Shown here: piece after piece, positions 24,471 through 36,115 of the stretch
Numbering within the stretch: the stretch's first letter is position 1
How the letters are laid out: each line of letters opens with the position of its first letter
NCBI GenBank assembly: GCA_005281725.1
Contig: SSBO01000009.1
Coordinates: 10,411,313-10,475,312 of the forward strand
Length of the DNA stretch: 64,000 nt
Origin: Wuchereria bancrofti
Taxonomy: Eukaryota > Nematoda > Chromadorea > Rhabditida > Onchocercidae
Reading direction: 5' to 3'
Position numbers and translations under genes: made by a program
Notes under the pieces: generated by a model
Seen by the model: the letters and a program-made list of their open reading frames with translations, nothing else
Database searches by the model: none
Told to the model about the DNA's origin: nothing

Positions 24471-27400
24471 ATGGGAAGTACAGCAGCGCAAAAAGGATTA
24501 TTAACAATAAGCATTTTGTTAATTCTCATTGGTCTTGGATTGACATTTGCTGGTGTATTCTCACCTGCATGGCAAGTGGTTGACATTCGTGAATTTCGAG
24601 CTGAGCATCAAGTAAAAAATGCTTCATTCTTTCTTTTTTTTCTTAAGATTAATTAGAGTGTATTATTAGTGGAATTTAATTAATGAAAGTAATGAAACTA
24701 TTAATAATCATCAATAAAGTATTTATATAAAGTAATAAGTATTAATATAAAAGTATTAATATGAAAGTAATAATCACTGATAAAATATTAATATTAATGG
24801 TATTAAGTGTTAATATAAAAGTATTAATCATTGGTAAAGTATTAATACTAATAGTATTAAGTGTAAGTATTAATCATTGATAAAGTATTAATATCAAAGT
24901 AATAATCACTGATAAAATATTGATATTAATGGTATTAAACATTAATATAAAAGTATTAATCATTGGTAAAGTATTAATATTAATAGTATTAAGTGTAAGT
25001 ATTAATCATCATTGATAAAATATTAATATTAAAGTAATAATCACTGATAAAATATTAATATTAATGGTATTAAATATTAATATAAAAGTATTAATCTTCA
25101 TTGATAAAGTATTAATGTCAAAGTAATAATCACTGATAAAATATTAATATTAATGGTATTAAATATTAATATAAAAGTATTAATCTTCATTGATAAAGTA
25201 TTAATGTCAAAGTAATAATCACTGATAAAATATTAATATTAATAGTATTAAGTACTTGTTTGAAAGTATTAATCATTGATAAAGTATTAATATTAATAAT
25301 ATTAAGTATTAGTACGAAAGTATTAATCACTGATAAATTATTGATTATATTGATCACCACTGATAAACCATTATTGATTATTGATAAAAAGCATTTAATT
25401 AGTTTCATTACTGATATATTTTATAAATTTTTGCTTGTAAATATTTACAAATCAAGATTTTAATTGATGAAGTTGAAAATATTAATTACAATATTAATTA
25501 AGCCGAAAGAAACAATTATTCAACTATTATATCTAAACTCAATGAATACTTTAATCATTTTAATTTTAACATGTATAAGTTAAAATTATAATTAATTAAA
25601 TTAATTAATTAAAGCATGGCTTATGGTGGGATTGTACTCGAGCAGAAAAGCATGTCGTTGCGGTGGCTGATTTTTATTCGGAAGAACCATTACATTGTAT
25701 GTATAAATTTGATCGTAGTGCTGAAATAGTTATTGAAAATACCTTAAATAATATCGATGAAGACGGAGCTGCTGGTGAATCTGAACATCATCGATTCTGG
25801 GGTTATCATTTTTCTCTCTTTTAAATATTCTTTTTTTGAATTATTTAAAAATTTTTTCTTTTTTAAAATATTCTTCTCAAATAATATGTATTATAATAAT
25901 TTGCTAAGAATTTTCTGTTTTTTTAAATATTCTTTTTAAATAATATGTATTATGATAATTTATTAAAAGTTTTCTTTTTTTTAAATATTCTTTTTAAATA
26001 ATATTTATTATGATAATTTACTAAAAGTTTTCTTTTTTTTTAAATATTCTTTTTAAATAATATGTATTATGATAATTTATTAAAGCTTTTCTTTTTTTTC
26101 TAAAAAAATACTCTTTTTAAATAATTTGTATTATAAGAATTTATTAACAATTTTCTTTTTTCAATATTCTTCTCAGATAATATGTTTTATGATAGCTTAT
26201 TAAAACTTTTCTTTTTCTTCCTGAAAAAATACTCTTTTTAAATAAAATGTATTATAATAATTTATTAAGAATTTTCTTTTTTTTCTTTTAAATATTCTTT
26301 TTAAATAATATGTATTATAATAATTTATCAAAACTTTTTTTTTTTAAATACTCTTTTAAATAATATGTATTATAATAATTTATTAAGAATTTTCTTTTTT
26401 TTTTTTTAAGACATCCTTTTTAAATAATATGTATTATAACAAATTATTAAAACTTTTTTCCTGTCAAATACTCTTTTCAATTTTTTTTTTTTAAATTTGA
26501 ACTTTTAATTATTAACACCATTAAATATTATATGTGATTTATTGTAAATTGATATAATTTATTTCATTTAGAGTTTTAATTAATATTACAAATGCATATC
26601 GTATATTATTTATTGTGTATTGAAAACTCATTTAAAGTTTGAATTATTAATATTATTAAATCATTAAATACTATCATAATACATGTCATATATAATTTGT
26701 TTAAAACATATAAAAAATTCATTTAAAGTTTTAATTATTAATACTTTTTAATCTTCAAATAATATTATAATACAGACATAAATTATTGTATATTTTAAAT
26801 TGAACTAATTTATTTTCTTTATTATTAATAATCGTTATCAGAACTAATGGTCGTATGAAATAATCATTGTAATTTTCTTAGAATATCTATGAATCATTCA
26901 TTTTAAAATATTCAATATATCATTATAATATATCAAAAATTCATCAAATAATATTATAATACATAGATCATATATATTAATAAATACATCATTCTTTAAT
27001 TAATTAGTTAATTAATTAGTATATCATTATTTAATATAAATAGATTAATTAATTAATTAATTAGTATATCATTATTTAATATAAAATAGACCATATATAT
27101 TTATAAATGCATCATTCTTTAATTAATTAATATATATCATTCTTTTTCTATTATTCTTTAATTAATTAATATAAAAGAACACTGATAAATATTAATGATA
27201 TTTTAAAATTAGCATAATTATCAATGTTAATTAATCAAATAAATTATCATTTTTTTTTTAGCATGGCATAAAGCAATTCTTTTTTTCATACTTTCTTCGC
27301 AATTTCTTGCATTTATTTCATTATGCAGTGGTGTTTGCATACCTTGTTTTCGACCTACAGCATTTATCTTCACCGTTTCACTCTTTATAGCTGGTAAAAT

Positions 27401-29137
27401 TTTTTTTTTAGCAAATTTAAATCTTATTTTAATAAATATTTTTTAAGATTATGATTAAGTTAATGCTTGAAGGAAAAAAATCTTCAAGTACAATGTAAAA
27501 TTAAGAAAAGAATTGTTAAATAATACATACAGTTAAGTTTAATTTTAATAATATAAATAGTTAAGTTTAATTCAATGCAAAATTGATTGAATTTTTTTTT
27601 TTTTTTTTTTGTATGCTATGCAAACATATTTTTACGTTTTACAAAAATTTTTTGATTTATAATGAATGGCATAAATTGTTTTTTTTTTGAAAATGTTTTT
27701 AGAAAAAAAAGGAGAAAAAAAGGAAATTTTCAAATATAACGTAGAAATAAGAGAAGAATTAATTAATAATACATATATTTTTACAGTAACAGGAGGTTAA
27801 ATTAATCACTTTAAATTTAATTTAGATTAAATTAATTATCATTTATTGAATTTTAATTGTTTATAGTGATATTTTCATTGTTTGCTGATGGTATTTTCTT
27901 CCTGGCAGCAAATAGAGTTGACAATCGTTTTGTACAAGGAATGGTTGGCAGCTATGAAGTTAGTTTTAACTCTTTCTAATTAATCTTTATCGCTACTAAT
28001 TAAATTAATTAATTAATTTTATCACTTACACTAAAGAAATCATATTTCATATCAAAACATGACATATTCATAAATACATATTTAAATTTTGAAAAGTCCT
28101 AAAAAAAATCACAACTTCTGAAAGGAAAAAAGTGAATTTGTGGAATTCCCATTTCCTCATATTCTATATTTGTGAATTTTTAATTTTTTCTTCCAATTAA
28201 ATCTCATTTTTTACATTTCAAAATTTAATATTAAATTTTAAAATTTCATTTCTTCTTTTCTTTTTTTTGTTTTTCATTTTTTTCTTTTATATTTTAGCAA
28301 CGAATTGGTTATGCATTCTACGTGCACCTAATTGGTACACTGTGTTGGATACTTGCATTCCTGTTTGCATTGTTAACGACGTATAAATTTTTCACGGAAC
28401 GATATTCTTCTCGGTGAGAATTTTTTTTCTTTTGGAAATATAATGAAAATATTCCGCGGTTGATAACTGTGATATAAGTGATAATATCACAATGAAAATC
28501 GAGAATAATTTTGATAAAATCGTGAACATCGCGAAGAATTTTTATAAATCCGCGGTTGATAACTGTGATATAAGTGATAATATCACAATGAAAATCGCGA
28601 ATAATCTTGATAAAATAATTTTGATAAATCCGCGGTTGACAACTGTGATATAAGTGATAATATCACAATGAAAATCGCGAATAATTTTGAGAAAATCGTG
28701 AACATCGCGAAGAATTTTGACAAATCCGCGGTTGATAACTGTGATATAAGTGATAATATCACAATGAAAATCGCGAATAATCTTGATAAAATCGTGAATA
28801 TCGCGAAGAATTTTGATAAACCAAAGAATCTCTACCCTTAAAAGGTATCAAAACAACAATCTCCGCTTTTCTCGAAACGGCTCAGTCCCGGGTAGTGACG
28901 AGCGGTGCGTACAAAGGGCAGGGACGTAATCAACGTGAGATGTTCACGATTTTATCAAAACTATTCGCGATGTTCACGATTTTGTCAGAAATATTCGCGA
29001 TACTTGAATTTATCAAAATCAGCGTGCTGTAACCATTACCCTTATATCGCGAAGAATTTTGATAAACTAGAGAATTTCTACCCTTAAAAGGTATCAAAAC
29101 AGCAGTCTCCGTTTTTCTCGAAACGGCTCAGTTCCGG

Positions 29138-29174
<37 letters not shown>

Positions 29175-30397
29175 ATCAACGTGAGCTGATGACTCACATT
29201 TACTAGGAATTCCTCGTTCAAGGGAATAATTGCAATTCCTGACGCCGATCACGGAGGATTTTCAAGGGGTTACCAATACCTTTTGGTAATGGTTACATCA
29301 CGCTGATTTTGATAAATTCAAGTATCGCTAATATTTTTGATAAAATCGTAAACATCGCGAATAATTTTGATAAAATTAATTTAGCATCATACAAATTATT
29401 GTTTTTTTTTCACATTAAATTTATGACTATTTAGAATAAAAACAAAAACATTGGAAAATATGAGATTTTCAAATTTTATTTCTTCAATTATCACTTAGTT
29501 TTATCGATGCTTGTTAAAATGAAATTCTTTTATGGATCAATTTTTATTACATTTCATCATAACAACTTATATTATAGCTTATACTTTAGCTTCTAATGGA
29601 AATTTGTTAGGTAAAGTGTAAACATTTATTTGCACTTTACGCGTCAATAAGCTAATAGCAACGATGACATTGGTGACAACTATTATAATAAAACTAAAAT
29701 ATTTCTTCGTAAGCATTCAATTGCTTACTAGCTTCTCATTAAACCAAAAAAAAGTTAATTCTTTTTATTTATTTAAAAAAAAATGACAACTTTTAAATTT
29801 TTTACATCTTATTTTACTTTGCAAATTGAAAAAAAAAAGAAGAAAAAACATTACTTAAACAAACAATCCTTAATTTATCAATAATAATTAACAAAATAAG
29901 TTTTTACTTAAACATTCGTTTTTATCTTCAAATAAATTTATGATCAATTGTTATGCTGAATGATTAATCTATATTGGATTTATTGATTTTTCTCTAAAAT
30001 TTGATTGATTTTTCGATCTCTATTTGATTTATTGATTTTTCTCCAAAATTTTATTGCTTCTACAGGAGAAAATTTCACAAAAAGAGCCTAATATCTCAGG
30101 GTCTTATTTATTACTGGAAAAGATTATTATTGGCCAAAAAAAAAGAAAAAATTATTGAACAAAGATTGTTATTGGCCAAAAAAAGTTATTGTTAAAAAAT
30201 ATTATTTGCCAAAAAAGAAAATGTATACAAACATTTATATAAAAAATTTAATCAAATTTCTAATCTTCAGTACCGGCGTACATTTTCGTTCCGATGCTGA
30301 TCCACCACTTCTGGAAAAGTACAATGTGGTACCGTCTAGGCCATCACCGCCAATGACTTATGTTCGCGAACATACCTATCGAGTTACCAGTGCCTAA
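24471..30397 (+). CDS. Claudin-like (PMP22/EMP/claudin superfamily) four-helix membrane protein
   Basis: Complete 264-residue protein in six exons: 24471-24611, 25615-25801, 27262-27393, 27867-27958, 28298-28413, 30271-30397 (stop TAA). All junctions are GT-AG and in phase. Predicted helices lie at about residues 9-31, 114-133, 142-168 and 190-212. The first extracellular loop holds the superfamily signature W..GLW.C (SPAWQ then HGLWWDC) and a later Cys (PLHCMY). The C-terminal tail (about 50 residues) is cytosolic, Pro-rich (PSRPSPP) and ends YRVTSA. Proteins of this family form cell-cell junction strands or act as channel accessory subunits; C. elegans has CLC and NSY-4 members, but I cannot say which one this matches. 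An acidic insert (NNIDEDGAAGESEHH) lies in loop 1. The last intron holds satellite and 18S rDNA fragments. Confidence 0.88.
24670..25420. repeat. Intron 1 tandem repeat of attaat-rich units
   Basis: About seven degenerate copies of a roughly 90-110-base unit with aagtattaatcattgataaa and aatcactgataaaatattaa. It fills most of claudin-like intron 1. Open frames here are repeat products. Confidence 0.85.
25820..26480. repeat. Intron 2 tandem repeat, about 60-bp unit
   Basis: About eleven copies of ttttaaatattctttttaaa then taatatgtattataataatttatta plus a T-rich tail. Immediately follows the donor of claudin-like exon 2. Confidence 0.88.
26990..27180. repeat. Short repeats in intron 2
   Basis: Repeated attaattaattagtatatca and cattctttaattaattaata words, two to four copies each. 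Confidence 0.55.
28454..28820. repeat. Satellite-like repeat with CCGCGG and a small palindrome
   Basis: Four units begin with ccgcggttgataactgtgat at 28454, 28550, 28630 and 28726 (periods 96, 80, 96). Each holds gtgatat-aagtgata-atatcac, a 7-base stem, and most hold aaaatcgtgaacatcgcgaa. Located in the last intron of the claudin-like gene. Confidence 0.92.
28821..28939 (-). pseudogene. 18S rRNA fragment, copy 1 (3' region, minus strand)
   Basis: The minus strand reads CACGTTGATTACGTCCCTGC, then TTTGTACGCACCGCTCGTCA, then CCCGGGACTGAGCCGTTTCG and on to about 28821. This is the conserved 3' part of eukaryotic 18S rRNA (the universal TTGTACACACCGCCCGTC region) in nematode form. Compared with copy 2 it has changes inside that universal block (CACACC to CGCACC, GCCCGTC to GCTCGTC), so it is not a functional gene. 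It lies in an intron in the middle of satellite DNA. Confidence 0.88.
28991..29336. mobile_element. Foldback structure around 18S fragment copy 2
   Basis: Left arm 28991-29040 (cgatacttgaatttatcaaa, atcagcgtgctgtaaccatt) and right arm 29285-29336 are reverse complements over about 50 bases with about three mismatches. They bracket about 245 bases that are mostly rDNA. No transposase or clear target duplication is seen, so this may be a transposon-like capture or a palindromic satellite rearrangement. Confidence 0.6.
29068..29300 (-). pseudogene. 18S rRNA fragment, copy 2 (3' region, minus strand)
   Basis: About 230 bases of the 18S 3' region. The minus strand holds AAAGGTATTGGTAACCCCTT, GGAATTGCAATTATTCCCTT, GAACGAGGAATTCCTAGTAA, TGTGAGTCATCAGCTCACGT, and TTTGTACACACCGCCCGTCG. 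The universal block is intact here but ends on both sides are missing, so this is an inserted fragment rather than an rRNA gene. It is flanked by inverted repeats (28991-29040 and 29285-29336). Confidence 0.92.
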
Positions 30398-30420
30398 GTG
30401 ATAACAGTTATGGCCATTTA

Positions 30421-30430
30421 AATAAATAAA
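30421..30430 (+). terminator. Polyadenylation signal of the claudin-like gene
   Basis: Overlapping AATAAATAAA begins 24 bases after the TAA stop. No other AATAAA is nearer. Distance is short but usual for nematode 3' UTRs. Confidence 0.55.
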
Positions 30431-30439
30431 TATATACAT

Positions 30440-30785
30440 AATATAGGCTATATCATTATCATTATCATATCAAATCAATGATAATTACGGATTAGAGTAG
30501 CTCTTTATTTGGAATAAGGGACAATTATCGTTATCATATCAAATCGGTGATAATTACTGGACTAGAATAATTTTTACTTGGGATAAAGGACAATTATCAT
30601 TATCATATCAAATCAATGATAATTACTGGATTAGAGTAGCTCTTTATTTGGAATAAGGGACAATTATCGTTATCATATCAAATCAGTGATAATCACTGTG
30701 TAAGAATAATTCTTTATTTGGGATAAAGGATAATTATCGTTATCATATCAAATCAATGATAATTATTGAATTAAATTTATTCTTT
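30440..30785. repeat. 70-bp tandem repeat just downstream of the claudin-like gene
   Basis: gataatt(a/c)(c/t)... units start near 30479, 30549, 30618, 30688 and 30758, so the period is about 70. Two variants alternate at first (gagtagctctttatttggaa and gaataatttttacttgggat), each with ttatcatatcaaatca. Confidence 0.88.
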
Positions 30786-33700
30786 ATTTTATCAAATTTT
30801 TCATCTGTTTATAAATGAATTTTTTGATACTATTTCATGCTTAATTCATCTTTTTTTTTCATAAAATTATCAACAAATTTTTTTGCTAATTTAATTTGTC
30901 ATATTTTGATAATTTTGAATTAGCTAAATCATTCGTTGGTTATTTTCACAATTAGTCTCATTTAATAGGTTTGATTTTTTTTTTTTTTTAAACCTGCCAA
31001 TATATCATTGTTATGTTATAATGCTCATTTATGTGCATTTTTAAATTCCATTTCTTTTTTTTTCTGTTTTCAACTGGTACATAATTTAATTTGACGGCTA
31101 AAAGTATCTAAACTTGCTTTTTAAATATTTAATTTTGTTCATTCTCAAATCTTTTATGGAGACGAAATAGTCAGTTAATATCGAAAAAGTTGCACAAAAA
31201 GTGAAATAAAATTAAAACATTATAACTGTTTCGAAAAAAAGAAAAAAACAGAATAAATTTCAATCAAATCTAATTTTTTTCTTCCTCATTTTTCTAAAAC
31301 TTTTTTAAAAAGTTAAGTTGAAGCGCTTTTGTCTCCATTTGCGATTTGCACATTCTTATTAATCCTGAAAATTTTTTTACAAAAATATTATCAGTTATTT
31401 CATTAAATGTTAATTGAATGCATTGCATTCATTTTCTCTACTCATCTCGATCTCCACCAAATATTCTGAAGTATTTTTTGCAAACAAAATTTCAAATATT
31501 TCAATTAGCAAAAAAAAAAAAATTAAAATTTCATTTGCTACACCTTTTCATTTTCATTCCAACTATTTTAATCTTATAATCGAATTATTTTCAAATCGAG
31601 ATAATTTTTTTTTTTCTATATCCAATATTCAAATATCGATGCTTTCTTACTTTCCTTCTTGAATATGAATTTTTTCGTTCAGAATTAATAAATTTTAATT
31701 GAACATTCCTTTTTTGCAACAGAAAAAAAAATTTTTTTTCACGTTTATTTTTCTATTTTTATTTTTTACTAAAGAATTTTTACTAAAATTCTTTTATTCA
31801 CAACTATCAATTTTTGGAAATTTTAATTATAGCCATTAATAGCAAAGTTGTTTTTGTCAATGTCATCACTAAAAGGTTTGATTAATCTTTTGCAATTGCT
31901 TATTGTTTAACTATTTGCGCTTCATCAATTGAATGTTAGCAAATGGATTTACAAAATATTTAAAATTTCAATTACCCAAGTTATTTGTTATTGTTAATGG
32001 TCAATGAAAGAAATTATAGTTAAAAGTTACAATTTTCATTTTCTTTTATACTAAGAAAAAATTTTTTTGTGATTTGAAAAAAGAAAGTTAGCATTTTGAA
32101 TAGATGCGCAAATGTCACTCATTCTTTTACACTTTATGCTAATATATTATTCAACAACTAACAATTATAGAAGTATGGTTGGATGAATTTTGATGAAAAA
32201 AAATGCTATGAATTGTTTAAAATTTTATGCAATAAACAGTTTGAAAGAAAATAACAAATAATTAAATCTATGAAGAATCCAAAAATTAAATGAAATTTTT
32301 TGAAATTTCATAGCTGAATTTAACAAACATTGAATTTAAAATTCTTTCACTGCGCATGTTTGTGTGTGTTGTTTTTTAATTTCATTAAATAGTCATTGCA
32401 CTATTAAAGTACTGTTGATCTAAATTCCCTCTGGGATTTAAAATTCCGTCTAAATATTAGAAGCATAAATTTTGCATTATTTGTTGATTTTAGGTTGCAC
32501 AATTAACTTTTAGTTTTTGTTCTTAGCAATAGTGGCAAAGGTATTTTTTAATTTTGAATTTTAATTTTAACAACCAAATCTTCACATTACCACTATTTTC
32601 ATTTGCTTCAACTTTAATTTTTAATTGTGCAAAAAAAAATTAAACTATGAATTTCTGAAAATAAAGGCTTTTCAGCAATTATTTTAGCTTTTTCTTCAAA
32701 TAAACACAAACTTTTTAATTAACAAAAAATAACTTAATTTTAATCAATGATCAATTTTGAAAAACAATAAAATTTGTTTTGCAATGAATATTTCGAAATA
32801 TTTTTTCTTTTTTTATTTTAAAAATTTTGCTCATGTCTATCTATCAAATGTTATCATTCATATTTTGATTTATTGAATTATTGGCATTTTTTTTTTCTTT
32901 TTTAAGAATAAGAAATGCAAATTTATCTTCTTGTCACTGACATTTGACGTAAAGTTTAGTCATTTAAATCAAATTCAATTAAAAACATTTCCATTTTCAG
33001 TTAACTTTTATAAGCTTACATTGGGAAAATTTGATAAAAATAAAATAAAAATGAAACTAATTAATTTAGTCTATGCTTCAAATAAAAAAAGAAAAAAAAA
33101 GAATTGTTTGATATATTTAATATTTGGTGATATTATTAGAGTGCAAAAGTGTCAATCATTTTCATACTTATTTGCGCCTCATTTAATCATATATGACGAA
33201 TTAATGATCGTTTTGAATTTGTTTTGTTTACATTTTTATTGTTTTGCTTCGAAATATATCATTTATTACGATTATTACAATTTTATCCATTTTAGTAATT
33301 TCATTTGTTGAATAATATGAGTGAAATATGATGGTAGTTAATTAATATTAAAAGTTATTCATATTAATTAATTGTTTTACACAGGTAAATTGCTGTTGAT
33401 ACAGGTAATAGATGTTATTCATTTGAATTACTAAATAAAAGTTTATAAGTAAGAAAAAAAAAGAAAAATTTATGATAGTAAAATGAAAGTTCATAAGAAT
33501 TATGCAAGTTCATCTGAATGCTTCAGTATAATTATGATAATGATAATTATGATAATTAACAAAAATTAATTATGATGAAGAAAAAACTTCAGTATAATTA
33601 TGATAATTATGATGATTTACAATAATTAGTGAGCTCTAAATCATTCAGATAAGATTATAATATCATCTACCATTTGTTTTACAGTGATAATTATCACTAT

Positions 33701-34800
33701 CAGTTAATAATTCATTAATTAAATATTTTAAACAGGTAAATTGCTATTGATACAGGTAGTCATTCGTCTCAATTGATTATTTTTATAAAACCATTTTTTA
33801 ATATGCTAATATATATGAAAATCAAAAATATGAAAATCAAAAAAAAAAAAAAGTACTAAATTAATCAATTTTGTTTAGAAGCTTTTTTTGCTACTAAATT
33901 AATCCGTTTGACTAAATTCTTTTCTTTTTTTTTGATTTTTATCATTTTATTGTAAATATAAATGAAAAAGCTTTTTGCTTATAATAATATTATTATTATT
34001 GCTTTATTTCCCAATATAACTGCATAAAATTAATTATTTTTGTTAATTGGAATTTGCTAATTAAATAATATAACATAATATAAGATAATATAATTTTTTT
34101 ATTTCTATAGAATTTTAGAATTTTCTTTTACACTTTTATTATTATTTCTTTTTCTACTTTTTGTTTTCTTTTCAAGTTTTTATTAATTTTTTTTTTCTTG
34201 TACAATTTTAGAATATTTTTATTTTAATATATAGCTATGAGCAATGGATGATAGAAATATTATATCCCAATGGAATTTTTGCAAACTGACATGCAAAAAT
34301 ATAATAAGTCGAAAATGTGACAAAGTTTAGAAGTGAAAATTGTAGCACACATTTTATTAGCTAATTTAGTTGATGTCAATATTATCGGTAGAATTGAATG
34401 AAGAATTGAAGTGCTTTTCTGCTAAAGCAAAATCCTTTTCCAAAATGTCAAAAGTGTCGCATCATTCATTTGCTATAATTAGTAGCTGCAAATCCACCAA
34501 CAATTTATTTATTTATTTACTTATTTTTTTTGAGGAAAATGATAAATGAATTTGTGTTCATTTCTTCTCATAGTGTATCACGAATTTCAATATCGCGAAA
34601 CTTGAAATAAAATAATGAAATAAATTTATATAAAATTTAATCATTTGAGTTGTAAATAATTGTTAACAATGTTATGAATCATTTAAGGAACTTTAGATTC
34701 CTCAACTATATTGCATTTCCTTTTGTCATCTTGATTTAACAAAAATTCACATTTTAATCTCCCGCTTTAATCTTATTACAATCTTCATACTGTAAGCATC
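30786..34800. other. Intergenic AT-rich DNA
   Basis: About 4 kb without supportable exons. The longest open frame (32931-33311) is Phe/Ile/Lys-rich with no recognised motif. A copied word, caggtaaattgct(g/a)ttgatacaggta, lies at 33384 and 33735. Poly-T and poly-A runs are frequent. Confidence 0.4.
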
Positions 34801-34804
34801 TGTA

Positions 34805-34890
34805 ATGCATGCAATGAACGTGCAATGTCTGTTGCATGCTGATGCAATGTTTCTTGCATGCTGATGCAATATCTCTTGCATGCTGGTGTA
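34805..34890. repeat. Short tandem repeat ttgcatgctgatgcaatgtc
   Basis: About three copies of a 23-base unit (gcatgctgatgcaatgtttc). The unit is itself partly palindromic (tgcatgc, tgatgcaat). Confidence 0.75.
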
Positions 34891-34949
34891 ATTCTATTGT
34901 AAACACTCCCAACTCTTTATTTATAAACCTAATGCTGAATGAGGTGTTA

Positions 34950-35750
34950 TTATCATCTTCTTCTTAAGAAAGAATCTTTATCATGATCTTGATCTTGATT
35001 TTCATAAGGAAGAATATCGTGATCTTGATCTTTTTGAGGAACAATCTCTATTATGATCCTATCTTCATCTTCTTCTTAATGAAGAATCTCTATCTTGGTC
35101 TTGATCTTCATCTTTTTAAGGAAGAATCTCTATTATGATCTTGATCTTGATCTTCATTTTCATAAGGAAGAATATCGTGATCTTGATCTTTTTGAGGAAC
35201 AATCTCTATTATGATTCTATCTTCATCTTCTTCTTAATGAAGAATCTCTATCTTGATCTTCATGTTCATCTTTTTAAGGAAGAATCTCTATTATGATCTT
35301 GATCTTAATTTTCTTAAGCAAGGATCTTTATTATGATCTTGATCTTCATTTTCTTAAGGAAGAATCTCTATTATGATCTCGATTTTGATCTTCATTTTCT
35401 TAAGCAAGAATCTTTATTATGATCTTGATCTTCATTTTCTTAAGCAAGAATCTTTATTATGATCTTGATCTCGATTTTCATTTTCTTGAGGAAGAGTCTT
35501 TATTATGATCTGATCTTCATTTTCTTAAGGAAGAATGTCTATTATGATCTCGATTTTGATCTTCATTTTCTTAAGCAAAAATCTTTATTATGATCTTGAC
35601 CTTTATTTTCTTAAGGAAGAATCTCTATCATGTTCTTCATCACCTTCGTGTTAAGGAATAATCTCTATTATGATCTTAATCTTCTTAAGGAACAATCTCT
35701 ATCATCACCTTCTTCTTCTAAAGGACGAATCTCGATCATCTTCATCTTCT
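34950..35750. repeat. Minisatellite, roughly 35-60-bp unit
   Basis: Roughly fifteen degenerate copies of aaggaagaatctctattatg plus atcttgatcttcattttctt. Longer blocks repeat as well: 35005-35100 resembles 35165-35255. Confidence 0.88.
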
Positions 35751-35754
35751 TTTT

Positions 35755-36080
35755 GAAAGGTTGTTAACTTCTCGGACAAATGGAGGTTGTTTCACTGTTA
35801 ATGTCTTCTGCGACAAAAGGTCAACTACAACTACCTGAGACTTCACTTCCCCTTATTTTGCTATCCTTTATATTAGTATTTTTCATCTTAAATTCACATT
35901 GCATTAATAAACATTCTATAATCTTATTATAATTTCACCACAACGAAACGTACCCGACGCTAACAATTTTGTTCCCACAATCAAAATATCACTATTATTA
36001 CTACATCTATTGAATTGCTTATTCTAAATTCATATAAGCTTTTCAATTTATTGTTTATTCCTGATCATTGACAAACCTCT

Positions 36081-36112
<32 letters not shown>
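35755..36112. other. GC-richer island ending in A31; possible retroelement remnant
   Basis: After the minisatellite the composition changes (ctcggacaaatggaggttgt, gcgacaaaaggtcaactaca, gaaacgtacccgacgctaac). On the minus strand IVGTKLLASGTFRCG is open. A perfect run of 31 A follows at 36082-36112. A poly-A tail of this kind suggests retroposition, but no recognised domain or target duplication was found. Confidence 0.25.

Positions 36113-36115
<3 letters not shown>

Noticed and set aside
25187..25463. Ile/Asn/Leu-rich frames on both strands in claudin-like intron 1
   Set aside because: They are products of the attaat-type repeat.
28821..29300. A functional rRNA gene
   Set aside because: Only 3' fragments of 18S are present, with no 5' part, ITS, 5.8S or 28S, and copy 1 has changes in the universal block.
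32931..33311. 126-codon plus-strand open frame
   Set aside because: Composition is Phe/Ile/Lys/Asn-rich as expected of AT-rich DNA; no motif, homology or splice support.
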